Shown in pieces: positions 9,749-19,124 of a stretch of 64,000 nt of DNA. Position numbers and translations under genes: made by a program. Origin of the DNA: Paenibacillus sp. DCT19 (GTDB lineage Bacteria > Bacillota > Bacilli > Paenibacillales > Paenibacillaceae); NCBI RefSeq assembly GCF_003268635.1, contig NZ_CP029639.1, forward strand, positions 1,933,501 through 1,997,500, written 5' to 3'. Below the pieces are notes generated by a model that was given only the letters and a program-made list of their open reading frames with translations, was not told where the DNA came from and ran no database searches. Position 1 is the first letter of the stretch. The number at the start of each line of letters is the position of its first letter.

Positions 9749-10987
9749 ATGTTGGACGCTATATTCGTCACGCTGCAGGTGCTATTGGCACTGCTAGCCG
9801 TGTACCAATTCACGTTTTCGCTGTTCGGTCTGTATAAGAAAAAGAAAAAGAAAAACTACCCAGCGACGAAGTCATTTGCTGTACTGGTCGCTGCGCACAA
9901 TGAGGAACAGGTCATTGGTGCATTGATGGAGAACTTGAAAGAACTTGATTATCCGGAAGATCTGTACGATGTATTTGTTATCTGTGATAACTGTACAGAT
10001 GGAACAGCTCAAATTGTTAGAGACCATGGATTGAACGCATGTGTACGTACGAATGCGGATCTTAGAGGTAAAGGGTATGCCATCGAGTGGATGCTCAAAT
10101 ATCTGTGGAAATTGCCACGTCAGTACGATGCAGTTGTGATGTTTGACGCGGATAACCTGGTAGATCGTAACTTTTTGCTTGAGATGAACAATGATCTTTG
10201 CAACGGAGCGCGCGTGATCCAAGGTTATATTGACACGAAGAACCCAGAAGATTCTTGGATTACAGCAGCTTATGGTGTATCGTACTGGTACATTAACCGT
10301 CTGTGGCAGTTGTCTCGTTACAACCTGAACATGGCGAATTTCCTTGGAGGTACAGGAATGTGCTTCGAGACTAATTTGCTGAAAGATATTGGTTGGGGAG
10401 CAACAAGCTTGGTAGAGGATCTAGAGTTTACGATGCGTAGTGTGCAACGTAATGTATATCCAGTCTTCAACTATGACGCTAAGGTGTTCGATGAGAAACC
10501 GTTGACGTTCAAAGCTTCAGCTAGACAACGTCTTCGTTGGATGCAAGGTCACTTTACTGTTGCACGGAGATATTTCTTCCCATTGCTGTGGCAAAGTATC
10601 AAAGAAAGAAGTTTGGTCAAATTTGACCTTGCCGTATATGGCGCCAACGTATATGTAGTATTGCTAACCTTCTTGCTGACAGCAGTGATGTGGGTAGATA
10701 CAGCCGTGTTTAACGGTCCGAATATCGCCAATGTGTATGGGTACTTCCCATTATGGGTAGGATTTGTAGCCATCGGTTTGAACATTTTGACGTTCTTGTT
10801 GTCAATGGCGCTGGAGAAGGTTACTTTTGCCAAAGTATATCTATATCTGGTGTTGTTCCCGATCTACCTGCTCTCTTGGTACCCAATTACGTTCTATGCA
10901 TTCTTCACACAGAACAACAAACAGTGGAGCCACACGCAACATACACGTGTTGTACGCTTGGATGAGGTACAGAGCAAGCAAGGGTAA
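9749..10987 (+). CDS. membrane-embedded family 2 glycosyltransferase (processive-type)
   Basis: This 412-residue protein has an N-terminal transmembrane helix, a GT-A domain and three to four C-terminal helices. The nucleotide-sugar motifs are visible: VAAHNEEQVIG near residue 49, DADNLVDR (DxD) near residue 134, GGTGMCFETNLL, the acidic ED of SLVEDLEF, and the processive QxxRW signature as RQRLRWMQGH near residue 257. This set is shared by hyaluronan, cellulose and poly-N-acetylglucosamine synthases. It probably makes or exports a polysaccharide, but it stands alone, so neither sugar nor product can be named. Confidence 0.85.
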   Translation: MLDAIFVTLQVLLALLAVYQFTFSLFGLYKKKKKKNYPATKSFAVLVAAHNEEQVIGALMENLKELDYPEDLYDVFVICDNCTDGTAQIVRDHGLNACVRTNADLRGKGYAIEWMLKYLWKLPRQYDAVVMFDADNLVDRNFLLEMNNDLCNGARVIQGYIDTKNPEDSWITAAYGVSYWYINRLWQLSRYNLNMANFLGGTGMCFETNLLKDIGWGATSLVEDLEFTMRSVQRNVYPVFNYDAKVFDEKPLTFKASARQRLRWMQGHFTVARRYFFPLLWQSIKERSLVKFDLAVYGANVYVVLLTFLLTAVMWVDTAVFNGPNIANVYGYFPLWVGFVAIGLNILTFLLSMALEKVTFAKVYLYLVLFPIYLLSWYPITFYAFFTQNNKQWSHTQHTRVVRLDEVQSKQG

Positions 10988-11052
10988 TGCTTGGATTTTG
11001 GAGTAGTTAGTGAGCGGGTTTACAATGGAGTAAAATTAAAATTGTAAAGTCG

Positions 11053-11081
11053 TTGACAATGACTGCGACAGATGATATAGT
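11053..11081 (+). promoter_or_regulatory. sigma-A promoter of the infC-rpmI-rplT operon
   Basis: TTGACA at 11053-11058, a 17-base spacer and TATAGT at 11076-11081 form a near-consensus promoter. It lies just upstream of the leader of the translation-factor operon. Confidence 0.75.
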
Positions 11082-11099
11082 ATTCAAGTGCGTTAAACA

Positions 11100-11254
11100 A
11101 ATAGTGATATGGAATCACAAGAAGAAGTCCGACTTCTCACCTGACCAACAACTGTTGGCTGGTCAACGATCCCAATAATTTATGAAGTGTATACTCATGA
11201 AGAATTGTGTTGATTACAGGGATGTCGGTAGCTTAACCGGCATCCCTTTTAATT
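11100..11254 (+). promoter_or_regulatory. L20-type leader with transcription attenuator upstream of infC
   Basis: The leader contains a segment reading GAAGTCCGACTTCTCACC, as in the L20 leaders of Bacillus infC operons, then paired stems, and ends in a terminator hairpin (GGGATGTCGG ... CCGGCATCCC) followed by TTTTAATTTT at 11219-11252. In B. subtilis, excess ribosomal protein L20 binds such a leader and promotes termination. The same autoregulation is inferred here. Confidence 0.7.
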
Positions 11255-11294
11255 TTGCAGTACAGTATTGAAAATGACCTGGAGGTGGACGGTT

Positions 11295-11804
11295 ATTAGT
11301 AAAGATCACATGATTAATGATGAGATTCGGGCAAAGGAAGTACGCCTTGTCGGAGCTGAAGGAGAACAAATTGGGATCAAGCCGATTCGTGAAGCACTAC
11401 AAATGGCGATTGATCTGAACTTGGATCTGGTCAATGTGGCACCACAGGCTAAACCGCCGGTGTGTCGCATCATGGACTATGGCAAATTCCGCTATGAGCA
11501 ACAGAAGAAAGAGAAAGAAGCCCGTAAGAACCAGAAAATTGTTGATATTAAAGAAGTATGGTTCCGTTCCAATATTGAGGAGCATGATTATCAGACGAAG
11601 CTTCGTAATGTAGTTAAGTTTTTGAAAGACGGCGACAAAGTGAAATGTTCTGTTCGTTACCGCGGACGTGAAATTGCGCATGCCGCCATTGGTCAACGGA
11701 TTTTGGAACGCGTTAAGGTAGAAGTTGAAGAGCTTTGCACCATTGAGCGCCAACCAAAATTGGAAGGCCGCAGTATGATCATGATTCTGGCTCCTAAAGC
11801 CTGA
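11295..11804 (+). CDS. infC: translation initiation factor IF-3, ATT start
   Basis: IF-3 binds the 30S subunit, prevents premature 50S joining and proofreads the initiator tRNA and start codon. The protein shows the family core DLVNVAPQAKPPVCRIMDYG and the linker EQQKKEKEARKNQK. The start is taken as ATT 11295, because GGAGGTGG at 11281-11288 is spaced 6 bases from it and Bacillus infC also starts at ATT, a codon that IF-3 itself discriminates against. An in-frame ATG at 11268 lies upstream of the ribosome site and is unlikely. From ATT the protein is 169 residues. Confidence 0.93.
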   Translation: MSKDHMINDEIRAKEVRLVGAEGEQIGIKPIREALQMAIDLNLDLVNVAPQAKPPVCRIMDYGKFRYEQQKKEKEARKNQKIVDIKEVWFRSNIEEHDYQTKLRNVVKFLKDGDKVKCSVRYRGREIAHAAIGQRILERVKVEVEELCTIERQPKLEGRSMIMILAPKA

Positions 11805-11828
11805 TAACATTGAAGGAGGAAACACAAA

Positions 11829-12032
11829 ATGCCTAAAATGAAAACACACAGCAGTTTGAAAGGACGCTTCAAAATTACCGGTTCCGGTAAAGTCCTGCGT
11901 TACAAAGCTCACAAAAACCACTTGCTTTCCCACAAATCAAAACGTGCTAAGCGCGTTCTGAATGGTAACCCAGTTATGGCTGCAGGTGACGTGAGACGTT
12001 TGAAACAAGGTTTGGCTAACCTGAAAGGCTAA
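11829..12032 (+). CDS. rpmI: 50S ribosomal protein L35
   Basis: This small basic protein of 67 residues begins MPKMKTHSSLKGRFKITGSG, as bacterial L35 does, and has the conserved KHLL-like segment (NHLLSHKSKRAKR). It follows GAAGGAGG with standard spacing and lies 24 bases after infC. Confidence 0.97.
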   Translation: MPKMKTHSSLKGRFKITGSGKVLRYKAHKNHLLSHKSKRAKRVLNGNPVMAAGDVRRLKQGLANLKG

Positions 12033-12120
12033 TTCAGTACAGTACATTCCGTATGGGGATCGGCTACGGCCGTACACATACCACGGATACATTTAATATT
12101 TATTTGGGAGGTTCTTTAAT

Positions 12121-12480
12121 ATGGCAAGAGTAAAAGGCGGTTTTGTAGTACGTCGTCGTCATAAAAAGGTTTTGAAACTGGCAAGAGGTTATTTCGGTTC
12201 CAAACACCGCATTTTTAAAACAGCTAACGAGCAAGTAATGAAATCTTTGGTGTACGCATACCGTGACCGTCGCAACACAAAACGTAACTTCCGCAGACTG
12301 TGGATCGTTCGTATCAATGCTGCAGCACGTCAAAACGGTTTGTCTTACAACAAATTGATTCATGGATTGAAACTTGCTGGTGTAGATATGAACCGCAAAA
12401 TGTTGGCTGATCTGGCCGTTAACGACATCAATGCGTTCAACTCTTTGGCTACTGTAGCTAAAGGTAAAATCAACGCCTAA
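12121..12480 (+). CDS. rplT: 50S ribosomal protein L20
   Basis: L20 is an early 23S rRNA-binding assembly protein and the likely autoregulator of this operon through the leader at 11100-11254. The 119-residue sequence begins [20 protein letters not shown] and has the conserved [20 protein letters not shown] block. The ribosome site is GGGAGG, 9 bases upstream. Confidence 0.97.
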   Translation: MARVKGGFVVRRRHKKVLKLARGYFGSKHRIFKTANEQVMKSLVYAYRDRRNTKRNFRRLWIVRINAAARQNGLSYNKLIHGLKLAGVDMNRKMLADLAVNDINAFNSLATVAKGKINA

Positions 12481-12493
12481 ACTATATTTATAC

Positions 12494-12521
12494 AAGCCGC
12501 CGTACCTAGGCGGCTTTTTTT
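12494..12521 (+). terminator. intrinsic terminator of infC-rpmI-rplT
   Basis: The hairpin AAGCCGCC / GGCGGCTT with a 6-base loop is followed by seven T residues, 13 bases after the rplT stop. Confidence 0.9.
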
Positions 12522-13032
12522 ACGCCAGATTCTGCGTAAAGAATATACAACTGTCAGGAAGGGCACACTGAAAATGGCGGTTAAAGGTATGGCAGTATTA
12601 TGGTGGTACATAAAAGTTGGATAATCAAATAGTACAAATGAAAATGGTTTATTTTTAGTTGATGATCCTCATTATGGAATATATTTGTTATATAACATCA
12701 CATCGTTGTAACGTTAGCGTGTTAAACTGCTAAATTTTTAAGCGCTTTCAACAATAAAAGTGCAAAAATAAGTGCTTTTTGGTTATGAAACATCTAGATT
12801 TTAACACTGGTTAAATGTATAATCACCTCTAGTAGGCAAGTCCTAAACTTTTCTCTCTAGTCATAATGTTCGGTTTTTCGACAGTTGATCCGGTAAAGTT
12901 AAGGGTGGAATGTGTTTAATATGTCGAATTAAGCATACATTTCATAACTAAACCGTGCTTGGCATCTGTTCTTCCGAACAATATGGAACGGAGTAGAAAT
13001 TAGGTATATATCATTAAGGGGAACTAAAGAAA
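12522..13032 (+). promoter_or_regulatory. upstream region of the BMP transporter operon
   Basis: TATAAT at 12818-12823 is the best -10 candidate, with only a weak -35 (TAGATT at 12795). At 12735-12752 the complement reads GTTGAAAGCGCTTAAAAA, which resembles a CcpA cre site with one or two mismatches. The ~209-base leader to the ATG shows no recognised riboswitch; in particular I do not see a purine aptamer. Regulation is not established. Confidence 0.35.
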
Positions 13033-14072
13033 ATGAAGAAGATGCTCAGCTTGTCTTTGGTCATGTTGCTGGCAGTATCCGTAATGCTCGCAGGTTGCGG
13101 AAGCAAACCAAAAGAAGAAACGAATGCCGGAGGAACTACAGGTGGCGAAGCTACTGAAGCGAAATCCGATTTGAAAATTGGTATGGTAACTGACGTAGGT
13201 GGAGTTAACGATAAGTCCTTTAACCAATCCGCTTGGGAAGCTCTGCAAGCAACTGAAACTGAAACAGGTGTAGCTGTTAAATACCTGCAAAGTAAATCCG
13301 ATGAAGAGTACATTCCTAACTTGAACGAGTTCGTTAAAGGTGGATATGACCTGACTTGGGTATCGGTTTCCAATTGGCTGATGCAATCAAAACGGTTGCT
13401 GACCAAAACCCAGATTCCAAACTCGCGATCATTGACAGCGTAGTGGATTCTCCCAACGTTAAATCTGTAACTTTCGCTGAAGAAGAAGGATCTTTCTTGG
13501 TTGGTGTTGTTGCAGGTCTGACAACGAAAACAAACAAAATTGGTTTTGTAGGCGGTATGGAAAGCCCACTGATCAAGAAGTTTGAAGTTGGATTCAGAGA
13601 AGGCGTAAAAGCAGTTAACCCTGACGCTCAATTCATCTCCAACTACACAGGTGCATTTGATAAACCTGACCTTGGTAAAGCAGCAGCAGCTACACTTTAC
13701 AACGAAGGCGTAGACATCATCTTCCACGCTTCTGGCGCAACTGGTAACGGTGTGTTTAACGAAGCAAGCGCTCGTAAGAAACAAGGCCAAGAAGTATGGG
13801 TTATCGGTGTTGATAAAGACCAATCTCTTGAGTTCGGCGATGAGATCACTTTGACTTCCATGATCAAAAAAGTTGACGAAGCGGTTAAACGCGTAAACCA
13901 AGAAGTTGTTGATGGTACATTTGCTGGTGGTTCTGAGAACCTGACACTGAAAGAAAACGGTGTAGGTATCGCTGATACTTCTACTGCTAACGTTCCTGCT
14001 GATGTACTTGCTAAAGTTGACGAGTACAAAGAAAAAATCATCAACGGCGAAATCAAAATACCTACTGAGTAA
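13033..14072 (+). CDS. BMP-family nucleoside-binding lipoprotein, interrupted by a -1 frameshift
   Basis: This is the binding protein of a nucleoside ABC importer, like B. subtilis NupN (YufN). The first part (13033 onward) has a signal peptide with lipobox MLAGC near residue 20, then KIGMVTDVGGVNDKSFNQSA. Frame 1 breaks at GGG 13358-13360; the second frame continues GIGFQLADAIKTVADQNP through to TAA at 14072. Adding one G (GGGG) yields a continuous 346-residue protein of normal BMP length. As written the sequence encodes no intact protein. With five similar breaks in the window, a sequencing error is more likely than a real pseudogene. Confidence 0.85.
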
Positions 14073-14103
14073 TTGATTTCAAAGTTATGCAAATGAATAG
14101 TCA

Positions 14104-14127
14104 TAGAGGCCGGTCTTGACCGGCCTT
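14104..14127 (+). terminator. GC-rich hairpin after the BMP gene
   Basis: The perfect repeat GGCCGGTC / GACCGGCC with a 2-base loop has a poor T run. It may be a partial terminator or 3' stabiliser that allows more binding protein than permease to be made. Confidence 0.5.
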
Positions 14128-14239
14128 ATGATTGTCATGAGACTTGTTCTAGCATCTGAGAATCATCTGATCCACACGCACAGTGAAGTAAGCCTATAAG
14201 CAAGAAATCGCTGTTTGAATGGCAGTTATTATTCCTAAT

Positions 14240-14259
14240 AAACGTCGCTAGACGTTTTT
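14240..14259 (+). terminator. weak intrinsic terminator before the transporter ATPase
   Basis: The hairpin AAACGTC / GACGTTT with a GCTA loop is followed by TTC, 45 bases before the ATPase start. It may attenuate transcription from the binding-protein gene into the rest of the operon. Confidence 0.45.
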
Positions 14260-14304
14260 CTTACGTTTGTGGAACCACACTATATCAGGTATAAGGGTGA
14301 TTAC

Positions 14305-15843
14305 ATGGGTGCAGCAACCCCCGTCGTTGAGTTAAAACAAATCACGAAGCGTTTTCCAGGCATTGTTGCCAACGACGCCATCAGCCTTCAGCTTCGTAAA
14401 GGCGAGATTCATGCTCTACTAGGCGAAAACGGCGCTGGTAAATCAACATTGATGAATATTGTATTTGGTCTCTATCAGCCAGATGAAGGTTCCATTGAGG
14501 TGAATGGCAAGCCGGTGATCATCGATAGTCCGAACAAGGCCATCGATCTGGGAATCGGTATGGTGCATCAGCACTTTAAGCTCGTACAGCCGTTCACGGT
14601 AACAGAGAACATTATTTTGGGATCTGAGCCAACAAAGGGTCTCAACATTAATTATAAAAAAGCTGCTGCAGAAGTGCAGCGTCTGTCTGAGCAATATGGT
14701 TTGAAAGTGAATCCACATGCCAAAATACATGATATTTCGGTCGGAATGCAGCAACGTGTAGAGATCGTGAAGACCTTGTACCGTGGCGCTGATATTCTGA
14801 TTTTTGACGAGCCTACAGCAGTCTTGACGCCTCAGGAGATCAAAGAACTGATGATCATTATGAAAAAGCTCGTAGCTGAAGGTAAGTCCATTATTTTGAT
14901 CACACATAAGCTGAAAGAAATTATGGAAATCTCCGATACCGTAACGATTATTCGTCGTGGTAAAGTCATCGATTCAGTCAAGACTGCGGAGACTAATCCG
15001 AATGAACTAGCCGAAAAAATGGTAGGACGTAATGTCACGTTTAAGGTCGATAAGAAGCCAGCTACACCAGGTGCTAACATTCTGGAAGTTAGCCAGTTGA
15101 CGGCTAGAAACAAAGAGGACATGCCTGTTCTTAATAAGCTGAACCTCAATGTGCGTGCAGGAGAGATTGTCGGTATCGCTGGGGTAGATGGTAACGGACA
15201 GAGTGAGTTGATTGAAGCACTTACGGGACTGCGCAAAATAGAGAGTGGCTCGATTAAATTACAAGGTAAGGAACTTGCTAACCTATCTCCACGACGTATC
15301 TCGGAATCGGGCGTAGCTCACATCCCTGAGGATCGTCATAAACATGGACTTGTTCTTGATTTTTCAGTCAGCGAAAATATCGTACTGGAGTCGTATTATA
15401 AATCTCCATATACACGCAGAGGCTTCTTGAACTTCGATGCAATTAAAAAGCAAGCGAAGCGTCTTGTCGAGGCATTTGACGTGCGTACACCGAGTATTGA
15501 AACCAAAGCACGTTCCCTGTCAGGAGGTAACCAACAAAAGGCTATTATTGCCCGTGAGGTTGATAAAAACCCAGAACTGCTGATTGCTGCTCAGCCAACC
15601 CGTGGTTTGGACGTAGGGGCCATTGAGTTTGTACAGAAGCAATTGATTGCACAACGTGATCAGGGGAAAGCAGTGCTACTGATTTCATTCGAGTTGGACG
15701 AAATTATCAATGTCTCCGATCGGATTGCTGTCATTTATGAGGGAGAGATCGTAGGCGAGGTGCTGCCAGAAGAAACCAATGACAGGGAGCTCGGCTTGAT
15801 GATGGCGGGCAGCACCCAAAAGAGAGGTACAGTGCATGAATAA
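14305..15843 (+). CDS. nucleoside ABC transporter ATP-binding protein (NupO/YufO-like)
   Basis: This duplicated ATPase powers nucleoside import. It has 512 residues and two ABC domains. The first has GENGAGKST (Walker A), ISVGMQQRVEI (signature) and LIFDEPTAVL (Walker B). The second has GVDGNGQSEL instead of a full P-loop, LSGGNQQKAI and AAQPTRGLDVG, so only the first site is probably fully catalytic, as is usual in this family. ATG 14305 follows AAGGGTGA; the frame opens at GTG 14269. It overlaps the next gene by 8 bases. Confidence 0.9.
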   Translation: MGAATPVVELKQITKRFPGIVANDAISLQLRKGEIHALLGENGAGKSTLMNIVFGLYQPDEGSIEVNGKPVIIDSPNKAIDLGIGMVHQHFKLVQPFTVTENIILGSEPTKGLNINYKKAAAEVQRLSEQYGLKVNPHAKIHDISVGMQQRVEIVKTLYRGADILIFDEPTAVLTPQEIKELMIIMKKLVAEGKSIILITHKLKEIMEISDTVTIIRRGKVIDSVKTAETNPNELAEKMVGRNVTFKVDKKPATPGANILEVSQLTARNKEDMPVLNKLNLNVRAGEIVGIAGVDGNGQSELIEALTGLRKIESGSIKLQGKELANLSPRRISESGVAHIPEDRHKHGLVLDFSVSENIVLESYYKSPYTRRGFLNFDAIKKQAKRLVEAFDVRTPSIETKARSLSGGNQQKAIIAREVDKNPELLIAAQPTRGLDVGAIEFVQKQLIAQRDQGKAVLLISFELDEIINVSDRIAVIYEGEIVGEVLPEETNDRELGLMMAGSTQKRGTVHE

Positions 15844-16914
15844 CGTATTAAAATGGTTTACCCGTGATTCATTTATTTTACCTGTTGTAGCGATTATTAT
15901 GGGTCTGATCCTGGGCGGTATCGTAATGCTGATTGGTGGATATAACCCAGTTGAGGCTTATGGTGCGTTGTTTAAAAAGGTGTTTGGAGACATGTACAAC
16001 TTCGGTGAAGCTGTGCGTGAAATGACTCCGCTTATTATGACTGGACTTGCCTTTGCCTTTGCATCTCGCGCTGGTTTGTTTAATATCGGGGAGAAGGACA
16101 ATTCCTCGTTGGTATGACAGCAGCAACATTTGTAGGTGTGAAATTTACAGGACTACCGATCTTCATTCATGCTCCACTCGCTTTGATCGCAGGTGCAGTA
16201 TTTGGTGGACTGTGGGCAGCTATTGCAGGTTATTTGAAAGCTAAGCGTGGCGTCAATGAAGTTATCAGTAGTATCATGTTGAACTGGATTGGTCTGTATT
16301 TGGCCAACTTGATTGTGCGTCAGTTCTTGCTGCAACCAGGGGAGAACCGCTCACAAAATATTGGTGAATCAGCATCGATCAGTATCGCGTGGTTGTCTGA
16401 GTTAATGGGTAACTCTCGTGTACACATGGGAACGATAATAGCCATTGTTCTGGCTGTGCTCTTCTACATCTATATGTGGAAAACGAAACAAGGATATGAA
16501 ATTCGTGCTGTAGGATACAACCCGAATGCAGCTGAATATGCGGGTATGCATGTCAACCGTAACATTGTCAAAGCGATGTTCATTAGTGGTATGCTTGCTG
16601 GTTTAGGTGGAGCATTCCAAGTGTTGGGTGTATTCCAATACCAAACCGTTATGTCCGGTTCACCGGGAACAGGTTTTGATGGGATCGCGGTTGCTTTGAT
16701 TGGTTTGAATCACCCATTTGGTGTGCTTCTAGGTGCGTTGCTGTTCGGTACGCTCACTTACGGTTCTGCGGGAATGAGCTTTGCCGCGGATGTACCACCC
16801 GAGATTATTCGGATTGTTATCGGTTCGATTATCTTCTTCATTGCGGCACAAGGCATCGTGCGCTGGGTACTTAAACCGTTCTATTCCAAGCGCAAGAAAG
16901 AGAAGGTGTTGTAG
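15836..16914 (+). CDS. nucleoside ABC transporter permease (NupP/YufP-like), interrupted by a -1 frameshift
   Basis: This is the first membrane permease of the importer. Residues 1 to about 85 are read from 15836 and end in a run-off after FNIGEKDNSSLV. The family sequence FNIGAEGQFLVGMTAATF is restored by adding one base after GGGG at 16088-16091, giving a continuous 359-residue protein ending at 16914 with about eight helices. The downstream fragment lacks the start and the upstream fragment lacks most helices, so as written the gene is broken. Breakage of two genes in one intact operon argues for assembly error. Confidence 0.85.
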
Positions 16915-17877
16915 ATGGACTTGTTGACAATCGGGCAAATTATCAATACGACGCTTGTCTTTGCCACGGCATTGATTTTTGCATCCTTGGGTGGTATTTT
17001 CTCAGAGAAATCAGGTGTAACTAACCTGGGTCTTGAAGGTTTCATGGTATTTGGAGCGTTCGCAGCGGGGATTGGTGCGCACTATGCCCAAGAAGCAGGC
17101 ATGGACGGAACAACATCCGCTTGGATGGGTGTTCTGCTTGCCATTGTACTTGGCGTAGTTGTATCGCTTATTCATGCGGTTGCTTCAATCACGTTTAAGG
17201 CTGACCAAATTATTAGTGGTATCGTAATTAACTTTTTGGCGGCAGGTAGTACACTGTATTTGGTTAAATTGTTGTTCGAAGGTTCAGGGGATTCTCCGCT
17301 CGTACAAGGATTTAGCAAATTTAATGTGCCCCTGTTACAAGATATTCCATTGCTTGGAGAAGCTCTGTTCAAGAACGTATATCCAACGACATATCTGGCC
17401 ATTGCGTTTGTATTTGTGACGTATTACATCATGTACAAAACGCCGTTTGGTTTGCGTCTTCGTTCCGTAGGGGAACATCCAAGTGCTGCGGATACTGTAG
17501 GTGTGAAGGTGCTTAGATATCGTTATGTCGGCGTAATGATCAGTGGTGCGCTCGCAGCAATTGGTGGAGCTGCCATTACACTAACGACGACAGGAACATT
17601 CTCGCATAACACAGTTTCTGGACAAGGTTTTATCGCGATTGCAGCAATGATCTTTGGTAAGTGGAACCCGATTGGTGCGTTCATCGCAGCATTGTTCTTC
17701 GGATTCTCACAAGCCATTCGAAACTATGTGCAATTGTTCGATTGGTCTCAAAGTATTCCCCAGGAAATTATTTTCATGTTGCCTTATCTACTCACGATCA
17801 TTGTGCTTGTTGTAGCGGTTGGGCGTTCTTCTGCTCCGTCTGCACTTGGAGAGGCATACGATCCAGGGAAAAGGTAA
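16915..17877 (+). CDS. nucleoside ABC transporter permease (NupQ/YufQ-like)
   Basis: This is the second permease of the importer, 320 residues with eight or more hydrophobic helices and the family blocks EKSGVTNLGLEGFMVFGAF and FKADQIISGIVINFLA. ATG 16915 follows the stop of the first permease directly, so the two are translationally coupled. The set binding protein, ATPase and two permeases matches the nupNOPQ guanosine transporter of B. subtilis in order. Confidence 0.9.
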   Translation: MDLLTIGQIINTTLVFATALIFASLGGIFSEKSGVTNLGLEGFMVFGAFAAGIGAHYAQEAGMDGTTSAWMGVLLAIVLGVVVSLIHAVASITFKADQIISGIVINFLAAGSTLYLVKLLFEGSGDSPLVQGFSKFNVPLLQDIPLLGEALFKNVYPTTYLAIAFVFVTYYIMYKTPFGLRLRSVGEHPSAADTVGVKVLRYRYVGVMISGALAAIGGAAITLTTTGTFSHNTVSGQGFIAIAAMIFGKWNPIGAFIAALFFGFSQAIRNYVQLFDWSQSIPQEIIFMLPYLLTIIVLVVAVGRSSAPSALGEAYDPGKR

Positions 17878-17917
17878 ACAAGCCAAGTATGTTAAACAAC
17901 TCCAAATTGCATTGCAA

Positions 17918-17946
17918 AAGATCCGCTATGTGCGGGTCTTTTTTTT
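17918..17946 (+). terminator. intrinsic terminator of the nucleoside transporter operon
   Basis: AAGATCCGC / GCGGGTCTT (one G-T wobble) with a 5-base loop is followed by eight T residues. Confidence 0.85.
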
Positions 17947-18080
17947 CTGTAACAGTGAACTTTTGTTATTATCTCTAGATTGGGCATTGAACCCATATTT
18001 CGTGGTAGGGACAAAGAAACAGGCGAAGCGAGCCATGGACGAATACACTGTTCTGAACGATGCGAGGAGGAGGGGAAAGT

Positions 18081-18461
18081 ATGAAAAAACATGTTACGCG
18101 TCATGCGGCTAGGAAATTGATAGGCAAAAATATTATTGCCGTCAAAAAGGATGGTACTCGAGTTACCGGAAAGCTGCTGAAAGTGTCCGGAAATAAATTG
18201 GTTTTGAAGCGGATGGATGGGAAGAAGGTACGTACAAAGGCAATTCTGCCACTTGTTTTATTTGATCTGCTCGCCATCGCGACTTTACCTTATGCTTACG
18301 GGTCAGGCCCAGGTTTCGGAGGTGGTTATGGTCCTGGTTACGGCCCTGGCTACGGACCAGGCCCGAAACCGGGTCCAGGATATGGTGGTGGTCCAGGTTA
18401 CGGACCAGGTTCTGGATTTGGACCATATGGACCAGGACCACGTCCACCAGGTTTCTTTTAA
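18081..18461 (+). CDS. small basic protein with Gly/Pro/Tyr-rich repeat tail
   Basis: I do not recognise a named family. The 126-residue protein has a strongly basic N-terminal half (residues 1-60, many Lys, pattern GKLLKVSGNKLVLKRMDGKK, perhaps a small beta barrel), a short hydrophobic stretch LPLVLFDLLAIATLPYAYG, and a C-terminal tail built from GYGPG-like repeats that makes up a third of the protein. ATG 18081 follows GGAGGAGGGG with good spacing. A spore-surface or envelope role is possible from the low-complexity tail, but this is a guess. Its stop overlaps the convergent GNAT gene by 4 bases. Confidence 0.75.
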   Translation: MKKHVTRHAARKLIGKNIIAVKKDGTRVTGKLLKVSGNKLVLKRMDGKKVRTKAILPLVLFDLLAIATLPYAYGSGPGFGGGYGPGYGPGYGPGPKPGPGYGGGPGYGPGSGFGPYGPGPRPPGFF

Positions 18462-18928
18462 GGACTACGCACTTTAGTGTAATCAGATTCTTTTTCCATT
18501 TCGTAGCATCGGCTAATCATAATATAGCGAATCGTACTATAGCCATTTTTTTGATAAAAGTGTAGGCCCTTTATGTTTCCTTCATCGACCATGACCTTGG
18601 ATCTTTTGCAGCCTCTTGATGCAGCGAATTGCTCGGCTTTGAGTAACAAGTTTTGTCCGTAGCGCTTTCGTTGCTCTTTCGTGGCAACGGCCATCATATC
18701 CACATACAGAAGTTCACCATGCATGAGAAAATGGATGAATGCGACTGCTTCTTGGTCAGGCTCCGATGAGACAACAAAGGTCATGCCCCTGTTCATTCGC
18801 AGGGGTATTTCTTTGCGTATTTTATTGATTTCACTTTCACTCATATGAGAAAGGGGAACAAGTTGAGAATCAATCAGTCTCATAATGGCAGTGTCATCCA
18901 GCTTAGATTTGCGTTGCCGAATAACCAT
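18458..18928 (-). CDS. GNAT-family N-acetyltransferase
   Basis: This 156-residue protein has a GNAT fold: the acetyl-CoA-binding region VDMMAVATKEQRKRYGQNLL (residues 76-95), then AEQFAASRGCKRSKVMVDEGN and FYQKNGYST (the beta-6/7 FYxKxGF hallmark). The substrate is unknown. It is convergent with and overlaps the Gly-rich gene by 4 bases. A GGAGG-type ribosome site precedes its start. Confidence 0.8.
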   Translation of the reverse strand: MVIRQRKSKLDDTAIMRLIDSQLVPLSHMSESEINKIRKEIPLRMNRGMTFVVSSEPDQEAVAFIHFLMHGELLYVDMMAVATKEQRKRYGQNLLLKAEQFAASRGCKRSKVMVDEGNIKGLHFYQKNGYSTIRYIMISRCYEMEKESDYTKVRSP

Positions 18929-19080
18929 AGGGAGCCTCCTCTCTTAACCAGTCATGCTGCTTGTGTATCCTATGCCTGGAGCAAGATAAAAGGTGACTGA
19001 ATGAGAGTAGTAGGTTTGGGTTACATTAGTTCTTGGAGATGAAAAGTGAGTGTGTTTAAAATTTTTATCAAAAACAGGTA

Positions 19081-19110
19081 TTGACTTATCGCTCGGAGGA
19101 ATCATATAAT
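19081..19110 (+). promoter_or_regulatory. sigma-A promoter of the ilv-leu operon
   Basis: TTGACT at 19081-19086, an 18-base spacer and TATAAT at 19105-19110 lie immediately upstream of the T-box leader. Confidence 0.75.
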
Positions 19111-19124
19111 GTTCCTAACATTTA

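Noticed and set aside
12522..13032. Purine riboswitch before the BMP operon
   Set aside because: The conserved aptamer core was not found in the leader.
13350..13450. Programmed -1 frameshift in the BMP gene
   Set aside because: No slippery heptamer and no downstream stimulatory structure; the six breaks share a simple indel signature.
13014..13901. 295-codon minus-strand ORF opposite the BMP gene
   Set aside because: Shadow ORF, no ribosome site, no motif.
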